A stretch of 19,290 nt of DNA from Chloroflexota bacterium. Lineage in GTDB: Bacteria; Chloroflexota; Dehalococcoidia; UBA2979. Of the stretch, positions 1 through 6,978 are shown piece by piece (within the stretch, counting starts at the first letter, position 1; each line of letters opens with the position of its first letter). The translations under genes and the position numbers were made by a program. Location of the stretch: positions 1-19,290 of the forward strand of contig QWJG01000012.1 in the NCBI GenBank assembly GCA_009391845.1. Direction: 5' to 3'. Below the pieces are notes generated by a model that made no database searches, had not been told where the DNA came from, and saw only the letters and a program-made list of their open reading frames with translations.

Positions 1-39
1 CGTGCAGCTGAGTGGTACTAATGGTCGAGGGCTTGACCC
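1..39 (+). rRNA. rrl: 23S ribosomal RNA, 3' end only
   Basis: The first 39 bases match the conserved 3' terminus of bacterial 23S rRNA: the block GCTGAGTGGTACTAATGGTC followed by GAGGGCTTGACCC, whose last part pairs with the 5' end of the molecule. The rest of the gene lies upstream of the window. The exact mature 3' end (about 37-40) cannot be fixed without the 5' partner strand. No 5S gene follows directly; a tRNA does. Confidence 0.9.
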
Positions 40-150
40 TTCATCAAGCACAACCTCGATCCACTATTGCAGGCGCAGGTCGTGCGCCGCTCGCGTGATA
101 TTCTGTGAAGGTGTCAGCGTTGGACTTCGTGTCCCGTTGGCGCGCGACGT

Positions 151-225
<75 letters not shown>

Positions 226-234
226 GCGATAAAG

Positions 235-266
235 AAAGGGCGGAGCCGCAAGGTTCCGCCCTTTTT
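235..266 (+). terminator. Rho-independent terminator after tRNA-fMet
   Basis: A 10-bp perfect stem, AAAGGGCGGA (235-244) with TCCGCCCTTT (255-264), encloses a 10-nt loop. The 3' arm runs into TTTTT (262-266). It starts 10 bp after the tRNA CCA, so the 23S-tRNA transcript very probably ends here, before the 5S gene. Confidence 0.88.
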
Positions 267-582
267 GTTGCCCGCACGCGGCCGGGCGCGGGGGATGCGC
301 GTGGGGCGGAACGCTGGGACAGCGTGGCGATCGCCAGGTTCCAACGGGTCGACGGTGGGGCCGCAGGCGTCCCCCGTTCTTGGGTCCCTCTTCCGTCATT
401 TCGCGGCGGACCCCGGCGGACCCTGGCGGGCGGCCGGTGGTCGGCGGCGTGGGCGGGCGCGAGGGCGCTGGGTCCGGCGTGTCGAGGAGGGGAACGGAGC
501 GACGATGCCCGACCCTTCTGGGGTCTCTCCGGGCGGGGGGAGCGTAGGGCGTGGGCTTGGGGCGAGTCGGGGCCGAGTTGGG

Positions 583-606
583 GTCGATGACGGTGTCGAT
601 GACGGC
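583..606. repeat. 12-bp tandem repeat
   Basis: GTCGATGACGGT (583-594) is followed directly by GTCGATGACGGC (595-606), with one mismatch at the last base. It sits in the non-coding spacer about 55 bp before the possible GTG start at 662. Confidence 0.7.
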
Positions 607-661
607 GGGAAAGCCTAGCACGATGGCTCAGCCCTACCTGTGGGTTTGAGAGGAGGACGCA

Positions 662-922
662 GTGCGCGCAGACGCGGCGACCCTGCATCCTCCGGTTCGA
701 TGGCGTACCCGCGAGGTACTGACTCTGTCTCTCGTGGGCGGGACCGCCGTCGGCGTGAGGCGCGTACCGGAATCCGATCAATTGCCGACGTGCCGACGTG
801 CCGATGTGCCGATGTGCCGACGGAGGACGGAGCTCCGCCATTCTGTTGCTTCTCGGTGCCGCCGAGCGTGGGACAGGGGGCTCGATGGTGACCGGGCTGA
901 CGACAGAGTTACTGCAGAGTAA
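662..922 (+). pseudogene. Possible broken or spurious 86-codon reading frame
   Basis: A GTG codon at 662 has an ideal ribosome-binding site, AGGAGG at 651-656, five bases upstream. The first 35 codons read like a real N-terminus: a short polar stretch with RWRTRE, then a hydrophobic run LTLSLVGGTAVGV that could begin a membrane segment. From about codon 40 the frame runs through the 8-bp repeats at 783-822 and becomes arginine/cysteine-rich sequence with no protein character. The RWRTRE-hydrophobic start faintly recalls membrane proteins of the YkoE type, but that is only an impression. It could be the head of a gene cut off by rearrangement, or chance. Confidence 0.25.
783..822. repeat. Five-copy 8-bp tandem repeat
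   Basis: Five consecutive copies of TGCCGACG or TGCCGATG lie at 783-790, 791-798, 799-806, 807-814 and 815-822. The third and fourth copies differ from the others at one base (T for C). This looks like a simple-sequence tract made by replication slippage in non-coding DNA. Confidence 0.85.
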
Positions 923-923
923 C
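908..923. repeat. Short inverted repeat
   Basis: GTTACT (908-913) and AGTAAC (918-923) form a perfect 6-bp stem with a GCAG loop. A second stem, CCGAGGC (931-937) with GCCTCGG (948-954), follows 7 bp later. Neither has a T tract. They lie in the non-coding spacer and their role is unknown. Confidence 0.5.
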
Positions 924-1103
924 GAGGGCTCCGAGGCCCTTGGCCCTGCCTCGGGCGGACGAGCCTGCGGCGCGGGCTTGCGCGGAGAGGCTTTTCTGTC
1001 ACCGATCTATGACCGAGCGACGAGGTCCACGATCTTTGTTGCGCCTCGCTACGGACGAGCGCGCGACGTCCGCCTGCGGGAGACCTTATTTATGGTGCAC
1101 TTC

Positions 1104-1131
1104 CGAGGGGCGGGCGAAGCTTCGCCCCTCG
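1104..1131. repeat. Strong palindromic hairpin in the spacer
   Basis: CGAGGGGCG (1104-1112) pairs perfectly with CGCCCCTCG (1123-1131). Nested inside is a perfect 16-bp palindrome, GGGCGAAGCTTCGCCC (1112-1127). It lacks a downstream T tract on the plus strand, so it is not a clear terminator. Other possibilities are an RNA-processing site or a remnant of a lost gene's terminator. Confidence 0.6.
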
Positions 1132-1901
1132 TCGGTGTGGGCGGGCCGGTGCGTGGTGGGGCTGGCGCGTGGACCACTCGTCTACGAACGGATCGAGATC
1201 CCGAGCACCTCGAGGGCGAGACCGGCGGTAGACGATAGAAAGGGCCCGTCCTCGGGCGGCCCGCAGATTGGCCGGGGTGCCGCCGGCGTGGCCTCGAGGT
1301 CCGGGCCGTCGCTAGGAGCCGGCGTGTGGCCGGTGCGATCGCGTGCTCCCGCCTCTCGAGCGCTAGGACCTCACCCGCCACGGTTCCGAGGAGCGGGGTG
1401 ACCGGGGGAGGTCGTACGGATGATCCTTCGAGGCGCTCCGTGCTGAGCCTGGTCGGGTGCGGGACTCACCTGCGTCGGCCGGCGTGCGGGTGTAGCTGGT
1501 GGGTTCCCGTTGGGTATCCAGTGTCCGGTCTGGTGCCCGGGGACGGAACGGCGGTCCGGGCCGAGGCAAATCGCCCCGTGCTGCAACGACGGTTCGGCCA
1601 GGTCCACTCGATGGTGTCCGTCGAGGTCCGCCCATCGGCGGGGCGCCCTCGGATTTAGGGCGGGCGGCTGAGGCCGAGGGACGCCGGAGGTTCTCCAGCG
1701 CCGTCTCGCGACCAGGTCGGCGCCCGTCGCGGTGTGCCTGTCGTCGCTGCGCCGATCGGAAGCAGCACTCGCTGCCGGAGTGGCCGCGATCGCGGTTCTC
1801 GGTGAGACAGAGTCGAGGACCGTCAGGGGGTGTTCGCGAGCGGATGCGGGGTGATCTGGCCCGTGTCGGGGGAGGTCCGCAGATTCCCTGCTTGAGGGGT
1901 C

Positions 1902-1931
1902 TTGCTCTTGAGCACCTTGGGATCGGATAAT
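1902..1931 (+). promoter_or_regulatory. Probable promoter of the 5S rRNA gene
   Basis: TTGCTC (1902-1907) and GATAAT (1926-1931) are separated by 18 bp and match 4 and 5 of 6 sigma-70 consensus bases. The predicted start, six or seven bases after the -10, falls at about 1937-1938, which coincides with the 5' end of the 5S sequence. That position agreement is the main support. Confidence 0.55.
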
Positions 1932-1936
1932 CATCA

Positions 1937-2055
1937 CCTTGGTGGTTAGAGCGCGGCGGCCCCACCCGTTCCCATTCCGAACACGGAAGTGAAACGCCGT
2001 AGCGCTGACGATACTGCCCAGGCAACTGGGTGCGGAAAATAGGCCACCGCCAGGA
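1937..2055 (+). rRNA. rrf: 5S ribosomal RNA
   Basis: About 119 nt with the conserved 5S core CCCGTTCCCATTCCGAACAC followed by GGAAGTGAAACGCC. Helix I can be drawn between CTTGGTGG (1938-1945) and CCGCCAGG (2047-2054), including two G.U pairs. The ends are set by this helix and may be off by one or two bases. Unusually, the gene is about 1.9 kb from the 23S end, beyond a tRNA and its terminator, and it has its own promoter-like sequence upstream and hairpin downstream. Confidence 0.95.
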
Positions 2056-2062
2056 CCTATGC

Positions 2063-2085
2063 GGGCCACTCCTCTGGAGTGGCCC
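2063..2085 (+). terminator. Terminator-like hairpin after 5S rRNA
   Basis: GGGCCACTCC (2063-2072) and GGAGTGGCCC (2076-2085) form a perfect 10-bp stem with a 3-nt loop, eight bases after the 5S. The following GTTGTG is only weakly T-rich. Its position and strength make termination or 3' processing of the 5S transcript likely. Confidence 0.7.
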
Positions 2086-2160
2086 GTTGTGCGCTCGGCG
2101 CCAACCGCCTACCGAGGCGAAGCCGCCGGGGCGAACCCCAATGGTTCCAAGCGTCAGCCA

Positions 2161-2169
2161 TGCTATGCT
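2161..2169 (+). promoter_or_regulatory. Possible rpsA promoter (extended -10)
   Basis: TGCTATGCT is an extended -10 element (TG-N-TATGCT, four of six hexamer bases). No convincing -35 lies 16-18 bp upstream. A start near 2176 would give a leader of about 53 nt holding the palindrome and ribosome-binding site of rpsA. A nearby TATAGA at 2178-2183 is an alternative. Confidence 0.35.
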
Positions 2170-2195
2170 GCGCCGGATATAGACTCAGAGAAACA

Positions 2196-2213
2196 CGTGG
2201 TGCATGCACCACG
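2196..2213. promoter_or_regulatory. Perfect 18-bp palindrome touching the rpsA ribosome-binding site
   Basis: CGTGGTGCATGCACCACG is a perfect palindrome whose last G is the first base of the Shine-Dalgarno GGGAGG (2213-2218). As RNA it can form a hairpin beside the ribosome-binding site. As DNA it is shaped like an operator for a dimeric repressor just downstream of the likely start of transcription. Either would suit autoregulation of S1, which is known for E. coli rpsA, but the mechanism here is inferred. Confidence 0.6.
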
Positions 2214-2228
2214 GGAGGCAGACCGAGT

Positions 2229-3974
2229 TTGACCAACGCGAGCACTTCACCCGACGCACCGGCTTCACCGGTGGACGACCAGGCCGCAATCGAAGCGGCG
2301 ATGCCCAGCGAGCCTACGGCTCCCGCAGTCGCAACGGCGCCTGCAGCAGCTCCAGCCGCGAGCAGCGAACCGATCGAAGATATGGCGTCACTCCTTGAGA
2401 GTGTCGGCGCGGGCGAACTCCGTCCGCTTCGTCGGGGCGAGGTTGTCGAGGGCAGTGTGATGGCGATCGAGCGCGATAGCGTGCTCGTCGACATCGGCTT
2501 CAAGTCCGAAGGCGTGGTCCCAGTCCAAGAGATGCTGTCGATGGGGGCCGATCCCCTGTCGAAGCTGGCGATTGGCGAGACCGTTCTCGTCTTCGTGATT
2601 CAGCCGGAGACGGCGGCCGGACAGGTCGGCCTGTCGATCGACCGTGCTCGTGGCGAGCAGGGTTGGCGCGTCCTCCAGGAGCGCTTCGAGAGCGGCGACG
2701 TCTTCGAAGCGGAGATCACCGGCTTCAACAAGGGCGGTCTGCTGGCCAACGTCGAGGGCGTCAACGCCTTCATCCCGATGTCGCAGGTCGTTGGTGCGAA
2801 GCCCGGCTCCGACGGCGCGAACCCGCTGTCCGCCCAGGTCGGCCGCGAGTTGCAGCTCAAGGTGATCGAGATCAATCGCCGGCGCAACCGCGTCATCCTG
2901 TCCGAGCGCGCCGCGCTCCAGGAGTGGCGAACCGAGCAGAAGGACCGCTTGCTGGACGAGCTGGCCGAGGGCGAGATTCGCACCGGCAAGGTCGCCTCAA
3001 TCCGAAACTTCGGTGTGTTCGTGGACCTGGGCGGCGCCGACGGCCTCGTGCACCTTTCCGAGCTGTCGTGGGACCGCAACGCGCAGCCGGAGGAACTGTT
3101 CAAGATTGGCGACGACGTGAGCGTGTACGTGCTCCGCGTCGACAAGGAGAACAAGAAGATCGCCCTCTCGATCCGACGCGCAGCGCCGGAACAATGGGAA
3201 GAGATGATCACCCGTTACGCCGTAGGCGACGTTGTCCCCGGCGTGATCACGAAGCTGGTGCCGTTCGGCGCGTTCGCGCGTCTGCCTGGCCCGGTGGAGG
3301 GTCTGGTCCACGTCTCCGAGATCGTCGAGCGACGGATCTGTCACCCCGAGGAAGTCCTCGAGGATGGCGACGTCGTCCCGCTGAAGATCGTTCGCATCGA
3401 GCACGACCGGCACCGCCTTGGCTTGTCGCTCCGCGAATCGCGGCGCGAGGCTGAGTTGCGCGGCTGGCAGTTCGACGGCGATGGCCGCGTGACCGCGGTC
3501 AGCGACGACGCCCGCGAGGCGTTCGGCGATGAGACGACGGCGATCGAGCAGCGCTACGAGGCCCGCCGCGAGGCGGAGACGGCGCAGGCCGCGGTTCGCC
3601 GCGAGCAGGCGGCCGCAAGCCCCGCGTCGGGCGGCACGGCGTCGGCACAGCCCGAGGTCGATCAGGGTCCGGTGCTGACCGCCATGCAGGCGGCGATGCA
3701 GGCTGCGCAGGCCGCGCAGCAGGAGGCCGAGACCAGCGACGCGGATGTCGCCGAGGCTCCCGCCGCCGAAGCTCCGGTTGCAGAGGCAGCAGTTACCGAG
3801 GCGCCAGTCGCCGAGGCAGCGGTCGCCGAGGCGCCAGTTGCCGAGCCAGCCGTTGCGGAAGCGCCGGCGGCTGCGGTCGAACCGGAAGCAGCGGCGCCCG
3901 CCGAGGCGGAAGCTCCCGCGGCCCCCGAGGCCGAGGCGCCTGCCGCTGATGAGGAGTCCACGAAGGACGAGTGA
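2229..3974 (+). CDS. rpsA: 30S ribosomal protein S1
   Basis: S1 binds mRNA on the 30S subunit and helps load it. The protein has four S1 (OB-fold) RNA-binding domains at about residues 69-137, 156-226, 247-316 and 332-402, each starting with the typical G-x-x-x-x-G strand; domains 3 and 4 show NFGVFVDL/PFGAFARL and GLVH-SE cores. Four domains is usual outside Proteobacteria, which have six. I chose the TTG at 2229 because GGGAGG (2213-2218) lies 10 bp upstream. The frame stays open back to 2079, but that start would lie inside the 5S terminator. Residues 9-50 are Ala/Pro-rich, and the tail from about 403 is charged and then a long Ala/Glu/Pro repeat. Length is 581 aa. Confidence 0.93.
   Translation: MTNASTSPDAPASPVDDQAAIEAAMPSEPTAPAVATAPAAAPAASSEPIEDMASLLESVGAGELRPLRRGEVVEGSVMAIERDSVLVDIGFKSEGVVPVQEMLSMGADPLSKLAIGETVLVFVIQPETAAGQVGLSIDRARGEQGWRVLQERFESGDVFEAEITGFNKGGLLANVEGVNAFIPMSQVVGAKPGSDGANPLSAQVGRELQLKVIEINRRRNRVILSERAALQEWRTEQKDRLLDELAEGEIRTGKVASIRNFGVFVDLGGADGLVHLSELSWDRNAQPEELFKIGDDVSVYVLRVDKENKKIALSIRRAAPEQWEEMITRYAVGDVVPGVITKLVPFGAFARLPGPVEGLVHVSEIVERRICHPEEVLEDGDVVPLKIVRIEHDRHRLGLSLRESRREAELRGWQFDGDGRVTAVSDDAREAFGDETTAIEQRYEARREAETAQAAVRREQAAASPASGGTASAQPEVDQGPVLTAMQAAMQAAQAAQQEAETSDADVAEAPAAEAPVAEAAVTEAPVAEAAVAEAPVAEPAVAEAPAAAVEPEAAAPAEAEAPAAPEAEAPAADEESTKDE
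3745..3950 (+). repeat. Ala-Glu-Pro repeats encoding the S1 C-terminal tail
   Basis: The 3' end of rpsA holds imperfect in-frame repeats that encode variations of VAEAPVAEAAV. Units of about 30 bp share GAGGCGCCAGT and GCCGAGGCAGCGGT cores. The encoded tail is low-complexity and probably disordered or an extended helix. Such repeats change length readily by slippage or recombination. Confidence 0.75.
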
Positions 3975-4009
3975 TCGGGGAGCCACAAGCGCCCCGTTCC
4001 CGCCCGAAC

Positions 4010-4039
4010 ATCGGCTCCCGCAAGGGAGCCGATTTGTTG
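4010..4039 (+). terminator. Rho-independent terminator after rpsA
   Basis: ATCGGCTCCC (4010-4019) pairs with GGGAGCCGAT (4024-4033) across a GCAA tetraloop of the stable GNRA class. TTTGTT (4033-4038) follows. It starts 36 bp after the rpsA stop and separates rpsA from clpC. Confidence 0.8.
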
Positions 4040-4108
4040 ATTCGAGGGCGGTTCGGGTACCGGACGAGCGACCTAGTCGAACGGGTGGGGCCTGCGGGTT
4101 CCCACCCA

Positions 4109-4137
4109 CTGACGGGATCGGTGTTCTCCCTAATAAT
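4109..4137 (+). promoter_or_regulatory. Probable clpC promoter
   Basis: CTGACG (4109-4114) and AATAAT (4132-4137) are 17 bp apart and match four and five of six sigma-70 consensus bases. A start at about 4144 would give a leader of about 137 nt before clpC. I see no CIRCE element, HspR-type inverted repeat or CtsR-like heptad repeat in the leader. Confidence 0.55.
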
Positions 4138-4179
4138 GGAGTGGATCCGGGAGGTTCGAGGCGCGGCTCCGTGGCCAGA

Positions 4180-4201
4180 CTTCGTTCGATCTTCGTTTGA
4201 T
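4180..4201. repeat. 11-bp tandem repeat in the clpC leader
   Basis: CTTCGTTCGAT (4180-4190) is followed directly by CTTCGTTTGAT (4191-4201), with one mismatch. The period is close to one DNA turn, as in direct-repeat operators, but chance duplication is equally possible. It lies about 80 bp before the clpC start and downstream of the proposed promoter. Confidence 0.6.
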
Positions 4202-4281
4202 ATGACGAGAGTGGTTGATCCGTTCTCGTTGCTCGAATTGCGCTGTGATAGCCTTGTTTTTGCATACGAACGGAGGGCCGG

Positions 4282-6792
4282 ATGGCTGACCGATTCGACA
4301 AGTTCACGGAACGAGCCCGCAGAGTCCTGACACTCGCTCAGGAAGAGGCTCAACGCTTCAATCACAACTACATCGGGACCGAACACCTGTTGCTCGGGCT
4401 CGTGCGCGAGGGCGATGGCGTAGCCGCCAAGGTGCTCTCGAACCTCGGCGTGGAACTGAACAAGGTTCGTTCCGCGGTGGAGTTCATCATCGGCCGGGGC
4501 GACCGTCAGTCGACGGGCGAGATCGGGCTGACGCCGCGCGCGAAGAAGGTGATCGAGCTGTCGGTCGACGAAGCCCGCCGGCTATCGCACTCCTACATCG
4601 GCACGGAACACCTGCTGCTGGGTCTCGTCCGCGAGGGCGAAGGCATCGCGGCAGGCGTCCTCGAAAGTCTCGGGGTCAACCTCGAGCGGGTGCGTGGCGA
4701 AACCACGCGCATCCTCGCGCAGAACCAGCCGCAGGGTCAGGCGACGGCGGCGGCCGGGCAGCGCTCCGCGCGCACGCCCACGCTGGATCAGCTTGGCGTG
4801 GACCTGACGGCGATGGCTCGCGCAGGTCAGCTCGACCCGATCGTTGGGCGCGACCACGAGATCGAGCGGGTCGTTCAGATCCTCTCGCGACGTACGAAGA
4901 ACAACCCGGTGCTGATCGGTGAGCCCGGCGTCGGCAAGACCGCGATCGCGGAGGGCCTTGCCCACCGCATCGTGACCGGCGAGGTCCCGGAGACGCTGCT
5001 CGGCAAGCGGATGCTGACCCTGGACATCGGTCTGCTGGTCGCCGGCACGAAGTACCGCGGCGAGTTCGAAGAGCGCCTGAAGAAGGTGATCGAAGAGATC
5101 AAGTCTTCCGGTAACTGCGTGCTGTTCATCGACGAGCTGCACATGCTCGTCGGCGCCGGTGCCGCGGAGGGCGCGGTTGACGCGGCCAACATCCTGAAGC
5201 CGGCGCTCGCGCGCGGCGAAATCCAGGCGGTTGGCGCGACCACCCTCGACGAGTACCGCAAGCACATCGAACGCGACGCAGCCCTCGAGCGGCGCTTCCA
5301 GCCGGTGCAGGTGGACGAGCCGTCCGTGGAAGACACCATCAGGATCTTGATGGGCGTCCGCTCCATGTACGAGGACCACCACAAGCTGAAGATCTCAGAC
5401 GAGGCCGTGAAGGCCGCGTCAGAGTTGTCCGCGCGCTACGTCGCGGATCGCTTCCTTCCGGACAAGGCGATCGACCTGATCGACGAGGCGTCCGCGCGGG
5501 TGCGTATCCGCCGCCACGCGACCCCGCCCTCGGTCCGCGAAGTGACGAAGGGCCTCGAGGCGCTGCGTCGCGAGAAGGATCAGGCGATCGCGAACCAGCA
5601 GTACGAGTTCGCCGCGGAGCTGCGCGAGCGCGAGGTGCGCCTGCAGGCGCAGCTTGAGGAGCTCGAGAGCGAGATGGAGTCCGCGCGCGAGGCCGACCAG
5701 GCCATCGTGACCGAGGACGATATCCGCGACGTAATCTCCCAGTGGACCGGCGTGCCGTTGACCCGGATCGCCGCCGAGGAGTCGCAGCGCCTGCTTGAGA
5801 TGGAGAGCTATCTCAAGGAGAAGGTGATCGGTCAGGAAGAGGCGATTGCCGCCGTTTCCAAGGCCGTGCGCCGCGCGAGCGCGGGACTCAAGGACCCGAA
5901 GCGCCCGATCGGCGTCTTCATGTTCCTGGGCCCGACCGGCGTGGGGAAGACCTACCTGGCACAGATGCTGGGCGAGTTCATGTTCGGGTCGAAGGACAAC
6001 ATCGTCCGGATCGACATGTCCGAATTCATGGAGAAGCACACCGTCTCGCGATTGGTCGGGTCTCCTCCCGGCTACGTCGGTTATGAGGATGGCGGCCAGC
6101 TGACGGACCTCGTCCGTCGCCGGAACTACTGCCTGATTCTGCTCGACGAGATCGAGAAGGCGCACCCTGACGTCTTCAACATGCTGTTGCAGATCTTCGA
6201 TGACGGACACCTGTCCGACGCGAAGGGCCGCAAGGTCGACTTCCGCAACACCATCATCATCATGACGTCGAACGTTGGTTCCGACCTGATCCGCAAGGAC
6301 TCACGCGTCGGGTTCGCGACGGCGACGGATGAGGAGAAGACCGCCGAGGACCGCTACAAGCGGATGAAGGATCGCGTCGAGGAGGAGATGAAGCGGGTCT
6401 TCCGTCCCGAGTTCATCAACCGAATCGATCAGCACGTGGTGTTCCACGCGCTGGCGCAGGATCACATCCACCAGATTGTGGACCTCCAGCTCAACGACCT
6501 GCGCGACAACCTGCGCGACAAGTTGATGCACCTTGAGGTCACGCCTGAGTTGCTCGATTACCTCGGTAAAGAGGGATTCGACGACGTGTTCGGGGCGCGA
6601 CCGTTGCGCCGCGTGATCCAGAACCAGGTGGAAGATCCGATGTCGGATCTGATGCTTGATTCGACCTACCAGGAGGGCGACACGATCCGTGTCGACTACG
6701 TGGACGGTGCGATCAAGATCGACCGAATCGCGGGAGTGCCTGCGGAGCCCTCGGAGCCGGTCGAGCCAGCAGAGCCGGCACTGACGTCCTAG
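4282..6792 (+). CDS. clpC: ATP-dependent Clp protease ATPase subunit ClpC
   Basis: An 836-aa Hsp100 unfoldase that feeds proteins into the ClpP protease. Two Clp N-terminal repeats occupy residues 1-145, each with a [15 protein letters not shown] core. The first AAA+ module has Walker A GEPGVGKT (213-220) and Walker B VLFIDE (280-285). A UVR/middle domain spans about 425-470, which separates ClpC from ClpA. The second AAA+ module has Walker A GPTGVGKT (550-557) and Walker B LILLDE (618-623). A VGF tripeptide at 676-678 is the ClpP-docking loop, so it should work with ClpP. The ATG has GGAGGG (4272-4277) just upstream. The mcsA, mcsB and ctsR genes that flank clpC in Firmicutes are absent here. 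Confidence 0.97.
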   Translation: MADRFDKFTERARRVLTLAQEEAQRFNHNYIGTEHLLLGLVREGDGVAAKVLSNLGVELNKVRSAVEFIIGRGDRQSTGEIGLTPRAKKVIELSVDEARRLSHSYIGTEHLLLGLVREGEGIAAGVLESLGVNLERVRGETTRILAQNQPQGQATAAAGQRSARTPTLDQLGVDLTAMARAGQLDPIVGRDHEIERVVQILSRRTKNNPVLIGEPGVGKTAIAEGLAHRIVTGEVPETLLGKRMLTLDIGLLVAGTKYRGEFEERLKKVIEEIKSSGNCVLFIDELHMLVGAGAAEGAVDAANILKPALARGEIQAVGATTLDEYRKHIERDAALERRFQPVQVDEPSVEDTIRILMGVRSMYEDHHKLKISDEAVKAASELSARYVADRFLPDKAIDLIDEASARVRIRRHATPPSVREVTKGLEALRREKDQAIANQQYEFAAELREREVRLQAQLEELESEMESAREADQAIVTEDDIRDVISQWTGVPLTRIAAEESQRLLEMESYLKEKVIGQEEAIAAVSKAVRRASAGLKDPKRPIGVFMFLGPTGVGKTYLAQMLGEFMFGSKDNIVRIDMSEFMEKHTVSRLVGSPPGYVGYEDGGQLTDLVRRRNYCLILLDEIEKAHPDVFNMLLQIFDDGHLSDAKGRKVDFRNTIIIMTSNVGSDLIRKDSRVGFATATDEEKTAEDRYKRMKDRVEEEMKRVFRPEFINRIDQHVVFHALAQDHIHQIVDLQLNDLRDNLRDKLMHLEVTPELLDYLGKEGFDDVFGARPLRRVIQNQVEDPMSDLMLDSTYQEGDTIRVDYVDGAIKIDRIAGVPAEPSEPVEPAEPALTS

Positions 6793-6816
6793 TCAGCGCG
6801 ACGAACGAATCCACCG

Positions 6817-6840
6817 AACGGGCCTCGCGAGAGGCCCGTT
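6817..6840. terminator. Bidirectional terminator hairpin between clpC and rodA
   Basis: AACGGGCCTC (6817-6826) and GAGGCCCGTT (6831-6840) form a perfect 10-bp stem with a GCGA (GNRA) tetraloop, 24 bp after the clpC stop. T-richness is poor on both sides. It lies between convergent units and may end both. The 138 bp from here to the rodA stop has only minor inverted repeats, such as AGCCGCGCGGCT at 6956-6967, and no gene. Confidence 0.65.
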
Positions 6841-6978
6841 CTGCGTGTCAGGGGCTGACGTGTCGGAAGCAACGCGATGAGCGACGTGGGCGGGGGGCGA
6901 TACCTCGGAAGCGACACCCCTCGGACGCACGGAACCGGCTAGCTGGTCCCGACGCAGCCGCGCGGCTCGAGCGGTGCG

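Larger units (their letters stand above)
267..1901. other. Long spacer without a recognisable gene, inside the rRNA locus
   Basis: About 1.6 kb of GC-rich sequence separates the tRNA terminator from the 5S promoter. Many open frames exist on both strands, but their translations are arginine, proline, serine and glycine rich, as random high-GC DNA gives. I recognise no family in a complete ORF. Visible structure: a 12-bp tandem repeat (583-606), a Shine-Dalgarno/GTG pair at 651-664 heading an 86-codon frame, an 8-bp repeat array (783-822), an inverted repeat (908-923), a hairpin at 931-954 and a strong palindromic hairpin at 1104-1131. I found no signature of RNase P RNA, tmRNA or a second tRNA. 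It may be decayed sequence left by a rearrangement. Confidence 0.6.

Noticed and set aside
96..104. Promoter for tRNA-fMet (TGATATTCT extended -10)
   Set aside because: There is no -35 at a workable distance, and the tRNA lies close behind 23S, so co-transcription explains it better.
107..140. Vestige of a 5S gene between 23S and tRNA-fMet
   Set aside because: A short GGTG-TCAGCG stretch faintly resembles the start of a 5S gene, but the conserved core (CCGAAC, GGAAG) is missing, so it cannot be supported.
595..660. TPP or cobalamin riboswitch before the GTG at 662
   Set aside because: Neither the CTGAGA/ACCTGATC signature of TPP switches nor the B12-box core is present.
783..822. CRISPR-like array
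   Set aside because: The repeats are 8 bp, contiguous and without spacers, so this is a simple tandem repeat.
1363..2069. Two long minus-strand ORFs of 220 and 232 codons across the spacer and 5S gene
   Set aside because: They run antisense through the 5S rRNA, have Arg/Pro/Ser-rich composition typical of random high-GC frames, and show no motif or ribosome-binding site.
2079..2228. N-terminal extension of rpsA from an ATG at 2079
   Set aside because: The codons lie within the 5S terminator hairpin and the proposed rpsA promoter, and the encoded Cys/Arg-rich sequence has no S1 character; the TTG at 2229 has a good ribosome-binding site.
2997..4307. 436-codon minus-strand ORF opposite rpsA
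   Set aside because: It is a codon-phase shadow of rpsA, with Leu/Arg/Gly-rich repeats mirroring the S1 tail.
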